This document shows positions 1 through 11,087 of a stretch of DNA of 64,000 bases, in pieces (the first letter of the stretch is position 1; each line of letters starts with the position of its first letter). The DNA is from Thinopyrum elongatum. Lineage: Eukaryota > Streptophyta > Magnoliopsida > Poales > Poaceae. Below the pieces are notes generated by a model that was given only the letters and a program-made list of their open reading frames with translations, searched no databases and was not told the origin of the DNA. The stretch is taken from contig CM022302.1 in the NCBI GenBank assembly GCA_011799875.1, forward strand, positions 58,445,599 to 58,509,598. Direction: 5' to 3'. Both the position numbers and the translations under genes were made by a program.

Positions 1-325
1 AAATCATACAAGTAAGATTTTTTTTTCTTTTAGAAAGAAGATAAGAACAAGAGGCTCACCACGGTTATGCCGACGAGATCGGCGCGGGTGATCGACGGCG
101 GTGAAGACGGGGACGGGACATACGGACCGCTAAATCTAGACAAATCTTGAGGAAAATGGAGCTTGAAGGTCGAGCTTCGAGAGGAGAAAAGCTTAACTAG
201 TGTGGCTCGGGCATTTCATCAAACACCTCATGTGCATAGGAGGTGAGCTAGAACACCACAAAGCTCTCCCCTCGCCGGCCAGAAAAAACAGAGCAGTGTG
301 GAGTGCTCTGCTCGCCAGCGATGGG

Positions 326-337
326 GTATATATACCA
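326..337 (-). promoter_or_regulatory. TATA box of CACTA copy A
   Basis: A self-complementary GGTATATATACC lies between the subterminal repeats and the leader exon. The same position in copy C (56983-56991) precedes a spliced leader, so this is probably the core promoter of the element. Confidence 0.5.
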
Positions 338-339
338 CC

Positions 340-600
340 TCATGGTCTCGGTTCGTGCGTGAAACCGCGACTAAAGGCCCCCCTTCTGTCCCGTTCAAGC
401 CACCGACGGGACCAAATGGATGTGGCCAGGAGCAAGGCCCATTGTCCCGGTTCGTGCCAGGAACCGGGACAAATGGGTCCAGACGAACCGGGACCAATGC
501 CCACGAGGCCCCAGCCGGCCCCCTGGGCGCATGAACCGGACGTATGCCCCCAATGGGTCCCGGTTCGTGACTGAACCGGGACATGGGCTGGGCTGGCCCG
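340..600. repeat. CACTA subterminal inverted repeats
   Basis: About ten copies of the core GTCCCGGTTC or its complement GAACCGGGAC occur in both orientations, several as close hairpin pairs. Subterminal repeats of this kind are the usual binding sites for the element-encoded DNA-binding protein in CACTA elements; that role is inferred here. Confidence 0.75.
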
Positions 601-625
601 AACCAAAGCCTGTTTTCTACTAGTG

Positions 626-3032
626 ATGCAGTGCAGGAGGTGTCCCAACAACCGTTTCAAGTAGACCAGGTGGCTGCCACAATGGGTGACGCTGTGAGCG
701 AAAAACTGCAGCCAACTGTCGACTGGCGGCAGGTTGTTCACGTCCTCGATACCATTCGATTTTGTCCGGTCACACCTACTCCCACTCAACAGGAAAGTAG
801 CTCTTGTCCTTGAATTATATGCTTTAGATAATTTTTATGCATATAATTTGTCTCCAAGTCGTTCATGTTACGTCCACTACTTAATGCTGAGTTCTTCCAT
901 TGATTTTATAACTTGCACAAAAAATGGTCCAGATGCACTGGGCAATCTGGCACAGGTGGTATAGCTAATGTTACTTCATGGTCTGTTGCCCATGTTTTAC
1001 ATACCCGTCTAATGCTTATCAAATGGGCCAGCAGAGGAATAGACAGATATTTTCTGTTATTTCCTGCAGATGCTAATTATGTGATCCAGCTCCCGGTCCA
1101 TGTAGATCAGTCATTTGATGGGTTATAGAAACCTATAGGCTATCAGTATATGTTCAGTTATGCTCTCATGCTGGCTATACACAGATTTCAGTCAGTTATA
1201 ATAAAATCAATAAATAGTTATGTAGTTGTAGTAGGCCGGCCTGGTGCATAGATTTGAGTTCATAAATATCATTAACCTGCTAATTAATCTTAAAGTTATC
1301 TTTGAAGCTACTGCTTCCCATATGTTGAGTTCCTGATTTTAGTCCACCCAAAAGAAGTTTGCCCTTATACAGTAATTTTTGACTCTCAATTCTGCTGATA
1401 TTCTTTTGATTAAATATTTATATTTAATTGATAATGAACTTTAAAAGGAAATTTAAAGGTGTGTACCAGTCAATGAACACAACGGCACTATTTATGTTGA
1501 TCAAGAATGCATGTGTGAGAGTACGATCATAAGCTCGAGTTGCTGCTGTCCGCGTACCTAGGGCTCAACAACTATCCCCCGCCATGTCCTCTATTTGCTG
1601 CCGTAGTGTATCCAGCCTGCTACACACCCAAGGCCCAAACCACACTACATGATGGATGATGTTGCATCGACTATGTACAGCAGGGTCTGCGCTTTGTTGT
1701 TCGTGCTACTTTGCTCACACTGGTCGATCGTCACATGTACTTCCATATGGTTGCAAACAATGGCCCAGTACGACCACTGCTTTCCTGCTTTCCGTCCACT
1801 TTGGTTTTTGGTTCTACATGAGGTAAATTCTAACGGATGTGGACTATATAGTGCCGTATTTCATAAAAAAATTGTATGGCGTGTATAACTTGACCTCTCT
1901 TTCTCTTTGATTTTTGGTTCTCAATTAGATGTTTTAATTAGTGATATCATTGGAGGTGGGTTTTAATTTTGACATTTGGCAGCAGGAGGATCAAATATTT
2001 GGAATAATATTCTAATGCGGATATAAAATGTCAGTTGTAAAGTGTGCATCTTGATTTTTGCTTGCATAATATTGTTATGTCTCTCTTCTTTCCTTGCGTC
2101 CTGATTTTTTTGTTCTACTAAACGTTGCATGTGTTTAGTCTGTAATTTTTACCACTTAAAGTCTGTGGCTATATAATTTATTCCGTTAAGTCAGTTTTGT
2201 TTACTGTGTGGCCTTCTAATTTAGGTATCGTCAATGTGCTGTAATATATCTTGGTCTATACTTAGGTATATGTTTCTCTCACGCATAGGATAGCTATATT
2301 GCCTGCAACATTCAATGTACATGCTCAAATATAGTCAAATATCGCCATGACATATTGCGCTCATTGTCCAATTGTTGCACGACCTGGTTAACAATCATGT
2401 TTGTCAGTCATTTCGATATGTTTGACTAAGTGAAGCTTCATTATACAGTTGGCACTTAACTCACATTACACTTTAAGTTCCGGTCCAAGAGACATCTGAA
2501 TAAATGACATTGATAACGCTCATATCTCTTAATACCCCATGGTAAAATTCATGTAAGAGAGTTCACAATATTACGGCCTCAAAGGAACTGGATAACTTTG
2601 GAATACAAAATACATACATGATTGTCATGTCATATGTTATGTTCCAACGATCTCAACACTAAGAATGTTTGAATTGTCATGTCATGTCATATGATAGAAG
2701 ACCAGTTGGAGAGGAATTCAGAAAGGGAGTGAGGCAATGCGCGTGCGATAATGTTTACTTCCTAATTTAACTGTGATGTGCCGCACACATTTAGCTTATA
2801 ATTAATCAAAATTGCAAATGTTTAGTTGGCATTCAAGCTTTATAGTTTTAATTGGTGTACTCATATACGAAGACAAAGAAGATAACTACTACGAACAAAC
2901 GTAAAAAAATGAAACAAAATTGGTGGAGACGACTCTATGCAAACTACAAGCTTCCGAATTCTAATAGTGGCTTCAAGTATTTTGATGATTTTGCAAAATA
3001 GCGCCCGTGCTGTAGCACGGGTTGACGACTAG
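626..3032 (+). mobile_element. Helitron 3' portion, interrupted by CACTA
   Basis: The segment ends with a classical Helitron 3' terminus at 3032 (hairpin plus CTAG, followed by host T). It is AT-rich and I find no RepHel coding in it, so it is non-autonomous or only the distal part. The CACTA element is inserted in it at 625/626, and the Helitron 5' end (expected TC after host A) is not identified. The same segment is present inverted at 40513-42923 and 54239-56683. The left limit given here is the CACTA junction, not the true Helitron start. Confidence 0.6.
3004..3032 (+). other. Helitron 3' terminus: hairpin and CTAG
   Basis: CCCGTGCT, a 2-base loop and AGCACGGG form a perfect 8-bp stem at 3004-3021. 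It is followed by TTGACGA and CTAG ending at 3032, and the next base is T. This is the family rule for Helitron 3' ends: a hairpin about 10 bases before CTRR, with insertion between A and T. Confidence 0.7.
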
Positions 3033-3088
3033 TACAAACATAATTAGAACATGAATTTTATTATTGCCTTTAAGACATATTTCCAACA
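3033..3088 (-). mobile_element. Stub of a BARE/Angela-like Copia LTR
   Basis: On the minus strand this starts TGTTGGAAATATG and continues like the start of Triticeae BARE/Angela-type Copia LTRs, then stops at the Helitron end after about 56 bases. The Helitron therefore appears to have inserted into an older LTR whose remainder is not in view. Copies are at 40457-40512 and 54181-54238. Confidence 0.55.
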
Positions 3089-4121
3089 TCATATCTGTCT
3101 CATGATGGGCGCTCGGGAATTGTCTCTGCATTACGCGCAACAAACAAACTGAATACATGGGCCGGTGGTTGGAGTAGATGTGGATATGTGGGTGGCAGAG
3201 GGCCATGGGCCCAGCCATTGTGAGCAGTTATTGACACGATGCCGTCTAATCGTCCCGCACCCCCCCCCCTCTCTCTCTCTCTCTCTCATACTTCGATCCA
3301 ATCTTCCCACACCTCTCTCGCCTTGAGACAGCGCCTCCCTCACGGTGGAATCCGGCAGTGACGACACTGTTCAGGCACACCACGTACGACGCGTTGGTAC
3401 AGATCAGAGGAGTGGGCCTGCCGGTGACCATCCAATCCTTCAAGGGCGGCAAGAGGCCAGCATCACCACCATCCAGATCCAGCGAGGAGCACGACGCGCA
3501 GACAAGTCAGAGCGAACTCTCTAAACTCTGGGGGGGGGGGTGAAGCTCTCAAATCTGGCGTCTTCTACTCTGGAGGGTGGAGCTCTCGGATCGGGCATCT
3601 TTCTTCACTCCGGTGGCTGGAGAGTTCAGATCTGAGCTCTCGCTTAACTCTGGGGAGCGGAGCACACGGATCCGGCACCGGCAAGCTAGAGTACAACACC
3701 AGGGCCCCGGGGGGGGGGGGGGGGGACCGCCCCGTGCCCCCCAAAAAGTAGGGCCCCAGTACATGTGGCCTACCCACTATGTACGTATCAGTACAGTTAC
3801 TAAGCTCGCAGGAATTATTGGGCTGTGGTGCATCGAGGGTTTGTGTGCCGTATGGACCCCACAGGTCAGCGTGAGAAAGAGAGGTGGATCCCTCCGGTCA
3901 GAGCGAGATAGCAACGGTCACACCTATTCACACGGCCTTACGTTCGTTCCTCCTTCACCCGAGCAGAGGCGGCTTGGGTTTCCGGTGGTCAACCGCCGCC
4001 CACCGGTACCCGCGAGCACGACCAGGAATTTCCTCAAGCCACCGGTCAGGACCTCCCTCACACATCCCTAGCCCCACCACGACCCCCGCAACCCGCTCCT
4101 CACAGGACAGTGGCGCACACC
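3089..4121. other. GC-rich gene-like segment with simple repeats, no assigned gene
   Basis: This holds a (CT)n tract at about 3270-3288, two poly-G tracts (about 3532-3541 and 3708-3726), and imperfect ~45-base repeats built on GAGCTCTC and ACTCTGG (3540-3670). Several open frames exist on both strands, and the longest (3577-4071) matches nothing I recognise. It most resembles the promoter and 5' leader region of the ORF beginning at 4122. Inverted copies lie at 39402-40456 and 53139-54180. Confidence 0.4.
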
Positions 4122-4379
4122 ATGGCGCTACTGCTTAAGGTAGCGGCGGTGGCGGCGCCCACGCCAAGACCAGTCCAGCCGCCACTGCCTCCCTCCCCCG
4201 TCCCTCCGCCGCCAAGACATGGACGGAAGGTAGCCTTTCTAGCCCCCGCCTTTCCGCTCCGTCTGCGCCGTAGCCCGAGCAGGAGCTGGAGCTCCTCCCG
4301 CTGCCATCGTCGTTCCCTTTGCCCCTGTTGTTCCCCCCACCCCTCGCAGGAGCGGAGGCAGCAGCCCCCTTGTGCTGCC
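4122..4379 (+). CDS. Partial ORF with plastid-transit-like N terminus, unknown product
   Basis: The ATG at 4122 opens a frame starting MALLLKVAAVAAPTPRP. It is rich in Ala, Pro, Ser and Arg with almost no acidic residues, like a chloroplast transit peptide, and is cut by the 25-N gap at 4380. The copy on the minus strand at 39042-39401 keeps the frame for 119 codons, while the third copy (52797-53138) is frameshifted. No catalytic domain follows. It may be the first exon of a host gene caught in the duplicated unit, or chance coding in GC-rich DNA. The shared ATG and leader favour the former slightly. Confidence 0.3.
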
Positions 4380-4404
4380 NNNNNNNNNNNNNNNNNNNNN
4401 NNNN
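4380..4404. other. Assembly gap (25 N)
   Basis: There are 25 N, the same number as the gap at 50678-50702, so this is a fixed-length placeholder and not a measured distance. The flanks belong to different parts of the repeat unit: GC-rich segment on the left, Copia LTR on the right. Confidence 0.98.
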
Positions 4405-4466
4405 GCCCATTTTAACGTCATTATACGTGCCTATGCACGAAATACAATACATCGTGCAATCATACA
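4405..4466 (+). mobile_element. Copia LTR fragment at palindrome edge
   Basis: Sixty-two bases ending ATCATACA match the inverse of 15310-15370, the LTR edge of the short-LTR Copia element. The Copia insertion is therefore present at both outer ends of the palindrome, and the rest of this copy is hidden by the adjacent gap. Confidence 0.75.
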
Positions 4467-4866
4467 GGATGGTTTCGAGCGAGTGTGTGCGTGTGTTTGC
4501 TTACTTGCTTGTAATGTGTTTGTTTCGAAAGAAAAACCTGGACATCTAAAAAAAGACACGTGCACGCATCTGCATCTAAAAAAATGCTGCACGGTGTGGG
4601 GGAGCGGATAGGGTGTGGAGGGCCCAGTGTGGAAACTCTAGATGAGACAAAGGAAAAAACAAACTTATCTTTATCTATTTAGAAAACAAACTTTATCTTA
4701 TCTCTCCAGAAGGCTGTCAGCCACTCGTTTTGTCCCCGTCTCTCTCGAAGTAAAATGACGCATGCCCTTTATTCTTGTTTTTTATGTCCACAAGGGCCCC
4801 GTAAAGTAGGAACTACTTCAAAAACAGTACTGATACTTGAAAATATGACGAGTATACGGTCCTGAA

Positions 4867-5154
4867 TTTTTTTAACATCAGTATAGACACAAGCGCTTAC
4901 ACTCACCCATATGAACGCACACATGCACAACCATCCCATGAGCATCTTCGAAAGATTGAGCCGCCATATCATCTTGAAATTTACGAAGTCACCGTATGCA
5001 CCTCGTCGTCGACGCGAACGTTCCTTCCACTGAATACGCATCGTCGGAAAGGAAATCCTGAAATATCAGTAATAAATGCGAGCAACAAGATTTGAACTCT
5101 GGTGGGCTGGGAATACCACAGTCCCTCTAACCATCCAACCACATGTTGGTTCGC
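4867..5154 (-). mobile_element. Au SINE (left-arm copy)
   Basis: This is the inverted counterpart of the SINE at 14612-14900. It is bounded by the 12-base duplication TACGGTCCTGAA (4855-4866 and 5155-5166), the complement of the duplication around the right-arm copy. On the minus strand it starts with a tRNA-related head containing the pol III promoter boxes and ends in a short A-rich tail. Confidence 0.85.
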
Positions 5155-5456
5155 TACGGTCCTGAAATTTGGAGGAGCGGGCCTGAGCCCCGTCGCCGCG
5201 TACGTATGTAGGGCGTTTACCGCAGCGTGGCATTCCGTCCTCCCTCTGTAGGACCCACCTGTCAGTGGACGAGAGAAAGAAATAGGAATTTTCAGATAAA
5301 AAGCCGAAGTACAAGGAAAATTGATTTCCTTGACTGCTTGCCACGCAGTCCACCGAAAATGCTACACTTACAAAACCGCCCATACTTACCCTAAGAAAGT
5401 TTCCATGCCACTAATCAAACCTCCCATGATTTTCAGGGTAGGCCCGTTGCCCCCCG

Positions 5457-5487
<31 letters not shown>
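5457..5487 (+). repeat. Poly-C tract, 31 bases
   Basis: This is an uninterrupted C run. The matching position in the right arm (14292-14308) has 17 G. The length difference is of the kind produced by slippage or sequencing error. Confidence 0.95.
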
Positions 5488-5489
<2 letters not shown>

Positions 5490-7569
5490 CTAATCACCAA
5501 TTAAAAGCTGCCAAGTCCTTACGTAAGCCTCAATAACCCGTAAGAGAACAAGACGTAGCTTTGCCCGCAGTCACACGGTGTCCTCCTCCTTTTTATCCTT
5601 ATCTCTTGAGGAGGCTGTCAGCCACTCGTTTTTCTCCCCCCTTTTTTGGAGTAAAATGCACGTATGCGGACACGGCTGTTCTGATCCCGAGCTCACATGA
5701 GCTCGGGTGAACAGTAAAATCAAAAGAAATAAAAAAAGTTTAATTTTTTTTGTGTGAAACATTGACAAATGTTTTAATAGCGTGCAAAATTTCAACACCA
5801 GATGATATTTGTGGGAAAATGTAGCAAAAAAAATCGATACAGTATTGGATTAGAACAGCATTTTCGGCACGTATGCCCCTTATTCTTGCTTTTGATGTCC
5901 ACAAGGGTCTTCGTAGAGTAGGAACTGCTCCAAAACAGTCCTGGTATTTAAAAAATAGGGCGAGTATACGGTCTTAAAACATGGAGGAGCGGTCCCGAGC
6001 CCCGTCGCCACGAATGTAGGGCGTATACCGCAGCATGGCCTTCCTCTTCCCCTCTATGGAAACCCACCTGTCAGTGAGCATATCTCTGAGGAGGCTGTCA
6101 GCCACTCGTTTTTCTCCTTCTCTCTCGGAGTAAAATGCACGATACCCCTTATTCTTGCTTTCGACGTCCATAAGGATCTTGTACTTATGAAACTGCTCCA
6201 GTACACGGTACTCGCATGGTACTGTTCATTTTATGGCGACGTCAACATCAGTGAACAGCAACAATGAACAGTAACCAGCCATGAACAGTTAGGATTTAGA
6301 ATTTCTATACATCATTTCTCAATACCGGCGTTATGAGCACAACCGTCTTAATCGTCTCCTGATCCTTTCCTAGAGAGTGCTGCCAGAGCACAAAAACAGT
6401 AGGTTGGAAATGTATATTCCCATGAACAGTAATCCGTTGGAAAAATAAGTTCTCGACCGATTACTGCCCATTTTTACAACACAATAACTGTTAAAAGTGC
6501 AATAACAAATATTGAACAAAAAACCCGAACATTATCCAAATAAACTCAGGACTACTAACCGAAACAATAGACCAAATAAAATGAAACAACAACCCCCAAA
6601 ATCGGAGCAATAAAACTAATGAAACGGAACAACACATGAATAAAACGAAAGCATTAACCCACATGAACCATAAAACTGAAACAGTAACCGAATTTTAAAC
6701 CAAAACAAACACACCCGAATAAAAATGGAACAACTAAAAAAAGTAAAACAGCACTACGCATTCACGTGAACAGTAATCCAGAAGAAATATATTAAAAAAC
6801 CAAAAAAATGGGACTCCTCCTCCCTCGACCCGGAACAGTAAAATCAGTGAAACGGAACACACCGGAAAATCGAAAACATTAACCCACCCGAACCATAAAG
6901 CAAAACAATATCTACTAACAAATAACCAACAAAAACCGAACATTATCCAATAAACTCAGAACTACTAACCGAAACAATGGGCCAAATAAACTGAAACAAC
7001 AACCCCGATTAATCCGGAGCAATAAAACCAGTAAACCAGAAAACACAAATAAGCCGAAAATATTAACCCACACGAACCATAAAACCGAAACAGTAACCGA
7101 ATTTTAAACCAAAACAATACCCCTAATAAACCGGAACAAAAAAAACAACACCATGCATTTACGTGAACAGAATCAAGAAGAAATAAAAAAATTTCCAAAA
7201 AAAGTGGGACCTCCTCTCTCGACCTGGAACAGTAAAACCAGTGAAACGGACAAATACCGGAATAAACCGAAAACATTAACCCACCCAAATCATAAAACGA
7301 AACAATACCTGAATTTTAACCCAGAACAATACACCCGAATAAACCGGAACAATATAAACAGTAAACCAGCACTATGCATTCACGTGGAAAATAATCCAAA
7401 AGAAAATAAAAAAAATAAAAAAATATGTTGTTTTCTTGCATTCGATAAAATACAGACGGATTCGGTCACAGGCGCGGTCGGCGCCGCGCTTCTCAGCGCT
7501 GGTATTGATTGTAATGAGGGCATCCTTTGCATTTTATTGTTAACATTTATGCGTCATAGCTTGTGTATA

Positions 7570-7601
7570 CTCCCTCCGTCCGGAAATCCGGACGGAGGGA
7601 G
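7570..7601. mobile_element. Minimal Stowaway-type hairpin, 32 bp
   Basis: CTCCCTCCGTCCGG, AAAT and the exact inverse complement are flanked by TA on both sides (7568-7569, 7602-7603). The ends and TA duplication are those of Stowaway MITEs, but there is no internal sequence. It recurs at 12146-12177, 48524-48556 and 62339-62370. Confidence 0.75.
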
Positions 7602-8659
7602 TATAAGCATAGAGTTACAACCCCATATAATGCAGCTTTGGAGGCACGATGATGGCGGCGACGTCTTGGGACCTGCTTGTGATGCCTTTCTCTCGGGTAA
7701 ACCCCCTCGTTCTCTCGCTCTACCCTTCTCTCTTGATGAATGATGGCCGCTTGTCCATCAGTGATGTTGCTTTAATATTTTTTTTTGCTGCTCCTAGGGG
7801 ATACAAGTAGTGATCTGTAAGAACTACTATGGCCTGAAGACTAGCCAGGAATGAGGTTGATACACGCTGGGAACAAAGTAATAGTTACTATACCTTCCAC
7901 GGTGTATTCCCTATGTATTTACTTCATAATTCTTTTAGAGTTTCATACACTCTAGCCCTTTTCATAAGTTATCTTGCAAGAATGTGTTCATAAGAGAACT
8001 TTTTATGTTTGATGTTATGAATAACATAAGGGCCATACTTTCATTGAGAATGAGATGTATGTTATGAATAATGATAATAATATATTACCTCTGGATTTAC
8101 TTTCATAATTCATTTCAGAGTTTTACACACTCTAGACCATTGCACAAATATGTTACAAAAGGGTTGTTCATTAAAGAACAATTGTTTGAACTCCAGACTT
8201 TTTGTTCATAAAAGGGATTTCATTTTTTTAAACTTATTGAACTCCAGACTTTTTGTGTGTTCAAAATGAACATTCAAAGCCACATCATCAATTTTCAACC
8301 CTTTCTGACTTCATCTGTCATTTTCATGATTACTGATTTTTTTGAGCTAATGACCCTGAAATTGAAAAGCACTTCACATGAACTTGAAGAGGTTGAAAAT
8401 TGGCATGATATCATCATTTCACCCACATAGCATGTGCTAAAAAGTTGAGAGGTTACGGCAAAAAACTGGATGCACTTCGTGTACAAAATGGACAATCTCT
8501 TTCGAAGTATCAGGGTTTCGGACAAAAACTCATCTGTTACAAAGGGATTTCATTTTTTTGAACTTATTTGAACTCCAGACTTTTGTGTGCTCAAAATGAA
8601 CCATTCAAAGCCATATATCAATTTTCAACCCTTTCTGACTTCATCTGTCTTCACTGTTG

Positions 8660-11086
8660 ATGCAATGGCACAGAGAGGATCGTCAGAAAGACGGGAAGTT
8701 GAGAGCACCCGCTGACGGGTCGCAGTGGAGAAAAATCGAGAGAAAGTACCGGGCTGAGTTTGTAGGTGACCCAAGGAACGTATGGTTTGGTTTAAGCGCG
8801 GATGGCATTAATCCTTTTGGGGAGCAGAACAGCAATCACAACACCTGGGCCGTGACTCTATGTATCTATAACCTTCCTCCTTGGTTGTGCATGACGCGGA
8901 AGTTCATTATGATGCCAGTACTCATCCAAGGCCCTAAGCAACCCGGCAACGACATTGATGTGTACCTAAGGCCATTAGTTGAAGAACTTTTACAGCTGTG
9001 GAATGGAAACGGTGTACGTGTGTGGGATGAGCACAGACAGGAGGAATTTGACCTGCATGCGTTGCTGTTTGTAACCATCAATGATTGGCCTGCTCTCAGT
9101 AACCTTTCAGGACAAACAAACAAGGGATACCACGCATGCACGCATTGTTTAGCTGACACCGAAAGTATATACCTGGACAAATGCAGGAAGAATGTGTACC
9201 TGGGGCATCGTCGATTTCTTCCGACCAACCATCAATGTCGAAAGAAAGGCAAGCATTTCAAAGGCGAGGCAGATCACCGGAAGAAGCCCGCCATGCGTAC
9301 CGGTGATCACGTACTTGCTATGGTCAATGATTTACATGTAATCTTTGGAAAGGGTCCCGGCGGACTATCTGTTCCGAATGATGCTGAGGGACGCGCTCCC
9401 ATGTGGAAGAAGAAATCTATATTTTGGGACCTACCCTACTGGAAAGACCTAGAGGTCCGCTCTTCAATCGACGTGATGCACGTGACAAAGAACCTTTGCG
9501 TGAACCTGCTAGGCTTCTTGGGCGTGTATGGAAAGACAAAAGATACACCGGAGGCACGGGAGGACCTGCAACGTTGGCACGAAAAAGACGGCATGCCTCC
9601 AAAGCAGTATGAAGGTCCTGCCAGTTACGCTCTTACCAAAGAAGAGAAGGATATCTTCTTTGAATGCCTGCTCAGTATGAAGGTCCCATCTGGCTTCTCG
9701 TCGAATATAAAGGGAATAATAAATATGGCAGAGAAAAAGTTCCAGAACCTAAAGTCTCATGACTTCCACGTGATTATGACGCAACTGCTTTCGGTTGCAT
9801 TGAGGGGGCTTCTATCGGAAAACGTTCGATTAGCCATTGTGAAGCTATGTGCATTCCTCAATGCAATCTCTCAGAAGGTGATCGATCCAGAAATCATACC
9901 AAGGCTAAGGAGTGATGTGGCGCAATGTCTTGTCAGTTTCGAGCTGGTGTTCCCACCATCCTTCTTCAATATCATGACGCACGTCCTAGTTCATCTAGTC
10001 GACGAGATTGTCGTTCTGGGCCCCGTATTTCTACACAATATGTTCTCCTTTGAGAGGTTCATGGGAGTCCTAAAGAAATATGTCCGTAACCGCGCTAGGC
10101 CTGAAGGAAGCATCTCCATGGGCCATCAAACAGAGGATGTCATTGGGTTTTGTGTTGACTTCATTCCTGACCTTAAGAAGATTGGTCTCCCTCAATCGCG
10201 GTATGAGGGGAGACTGACTAGAAAAGGCACGCTAGGAGGGGACTCAATAATATGCAGGGATGGGCATTCTTGGTCTCAAGCACACTACACAGTTCTACAG
10301 AAATCTACCTTGGTGACCCCGTATGTCGATGAACACAAGAACATTCTGCGCTCCAAACACCCGGAGCAGTGTGACGACTGGATTACATGTGAACACATCA
10401 GGACTTTCGGCAGATGGTTGGAAACACGTCTCAGAGGTGACAACACTGTTTCTGATGAGCTGTACTCGTTGTCCAGGGGACCATCTTCGACTGTATTGAC
10501 TTACAAAGGATACGAGAGAAATGGGAATACATTTTACACGATCGCCCAAGATCAAAAGAACACCAACCAAAATAGCGGTGTCCGCTTTGATGCAGCAACC
10601 AAGAGGGGAAAGGACACATATTATGGTTACATAGTGGACATATGGGAACTTGACTACGGACATGATTTTAAGGTCCCTTTGTTTAAGTGCAAATGCGTCA
10701 ATCTGTCAGGAGGCGGGGTACAGGTAGAGCCACATTACGGAATGACAACAGTGGATCTGAACAATCTTGGGTACACAGACGAACCATTCGTCCTAGCCAA
10801 TGATGTGGCGCAGGTTTTCTATGTGAAGGACATGTCTACCAAACCGAGAAAAAGAAAAGATAAGGAAGCGAATACATCATACGATGAGCCAAAGCGCCAC
10901 ATAGTTCTTTCAGGAAAAAGAGACATCGTGGGAGTGAAGGGTAAGACAGACATGTCTGAAGATTATGAAAAGTTTCATGAAATTCCTCCCTTCAAAGTCA
11001 AGGCTGACCCAAGCACCCTGTTAAACGATGAAGAATATCCATGGTTACGGCGCAATAAGCAAAGGACACAAGCGGAGAAAAAGTGA
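8660..11086 (+). CDS. CACTA TNP2-type transposase, N-terminally truncated, open
   Basis: An 808-codon frame runs from the ATG at 8660 to the TGA at 11084-11086. Compared with copy C it lacks the first 292 residues, including the Transpos_assoc domain. The Transposase_21 (tnp2) region is essentially whole: LSADGINPFG (D48), TINDWPAL (D142), a Cys/His pair set at 158-163, and SIDVMHVTKN (D271). DUF4218 follows at about 365-480 with VFLHNMFSFERFMGVLKKY, and DUF4216 at about 650-720. TNP2 proteins bind and cut CACTA ends in the nucleus. This is the only transposase copy here without stops or frameshifts. Its own promoter and first part are replaced by the inverted left arm at 8654/8655, so transcription and function are doubtful. 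An internal ATG start is a guess. Confidence 0.85.
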   Translation: MQWHREDRQKDGKLRAPADGSQWRKIERKYRAEFVGDPRNVWFGLSADGINPFGEQNSNHNTWAVTLCIYNLPPWLCMTRKFIMMPVLIQGPKQPGNDIDVYLRPLVEELLQLWNGNGVRVWDEHRQEEFDLHALLFVTINDWPALSNLSGQTNKGYHACTHCLADTESIYLDKCRKNVYLGHRRFLPTNHQCRKKGKHFKGEADHRKKPAMRTGDHVLAMVNDLHVIFGKGPGGLSVPNDAEGRAPMWKKKSIFWDLPYWKDLEVRSSIDVMHVTKNLCVNLLGFLGVYGKTKDTPEAREDLQRWHEKDGMPPKQYEGPASYALTKEEKDIFFECLLSMKVPSGFSSNIKGIINMAEKKFQNLKSHDFHVIMTQLLSVALRGLLSENVRLAIVKLCAFLNAISQKVIDPEIIPRLRSDVAQCLVSFELVFPPSFFNIMTHVLVHLVDEIVVLGPVFLHNMFSFERFMGVLKKYVRNRARPEGSISMGHQTEDVIGFCVDFIPDLKKIGLPQSRYEGRLTRKGTLGGDSIICRDGHSWSQAHYTVLQKSTLVTPYVDEHKNILRSKHPEQCDDWITCEHIRTFGRWLETRLRGDNTVSDELYSLSRGPSSTVLTYKGYERNGNTFYTIAQDQKNTNQNSGVRFDAATKRGKDTYYGYIVDIWELDYGHDFKVPLFKCKCVNLSGGGVQVEPHYGMTTVDLNNLGYTDEPFVLANDVAQVFYVKDMSTKPRKRKDKEANTSYDEPKRHIVLSGKRDIVGVKGKTDMSEDYEKFHEIPPFKVKADPSTLLNDEEYPWLRRNKQRTQAEKK

Positions 11087-11087
11087 A

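Larger units (their letters stand above)
1..625 (-). mobile_element. CACTA transposon 5' end, copy A (inverted, cut by window start)
   Basis: Read on the minus strand this begins with the terminus CACTAGTAGAAAACAG at 625 and runs through subterminal repeats, a TATA box and a leader exon to an intron donor near 59. It matches the first ~625 bases of the CACTA copies starting at 42924 and 56684. CACTA (En/Spm, DTC) elements move by cut and paste using a TNP2-type transposase. The coding part lies off the left edge. The flanking bases next to the terminus, ATG on the plus strand, are the same as in the other two copies (CAT on the opposite strand), so all three share one insertion event followed by duplication. 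Confidence 0.88.
4405..8654 (-). repeat. Left arm of giant palindrome (inverted copy of 11087-15370)
   Basis: Read on the minus strand this reproduces the sequence following the TNP2 stop codon at 11086, out past the Copia LTR start at 15310. Landmarks keep their order and spacing: direct repeats, minimal Stowaway, ACTGTTC-rich array, poly-C tract, Au SINE with identical target duplication, and LTR end. Small indels separate the arms. The arm ends at 8654 in CTTCATCTGTCTTCAC, the complement of the bases around the TNP2 stop. It holds no convincing gene; the frame at 7153-7743 is chance coding. Confidence 0.92.

Noticed and set aside
3577..4071. 164-codon frame in the GC-rich segment
   Set aside because: It passes through a poly-G tract whose length varies among copies, is not conserved in frame, and shows no domain.
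7153..7743. 196-codon frame in the left arm
   Set aside because: It translates an A/C-rich repeat array and the minimal Stowaway; it is Asn/Lys-biased and not kept in other copies.
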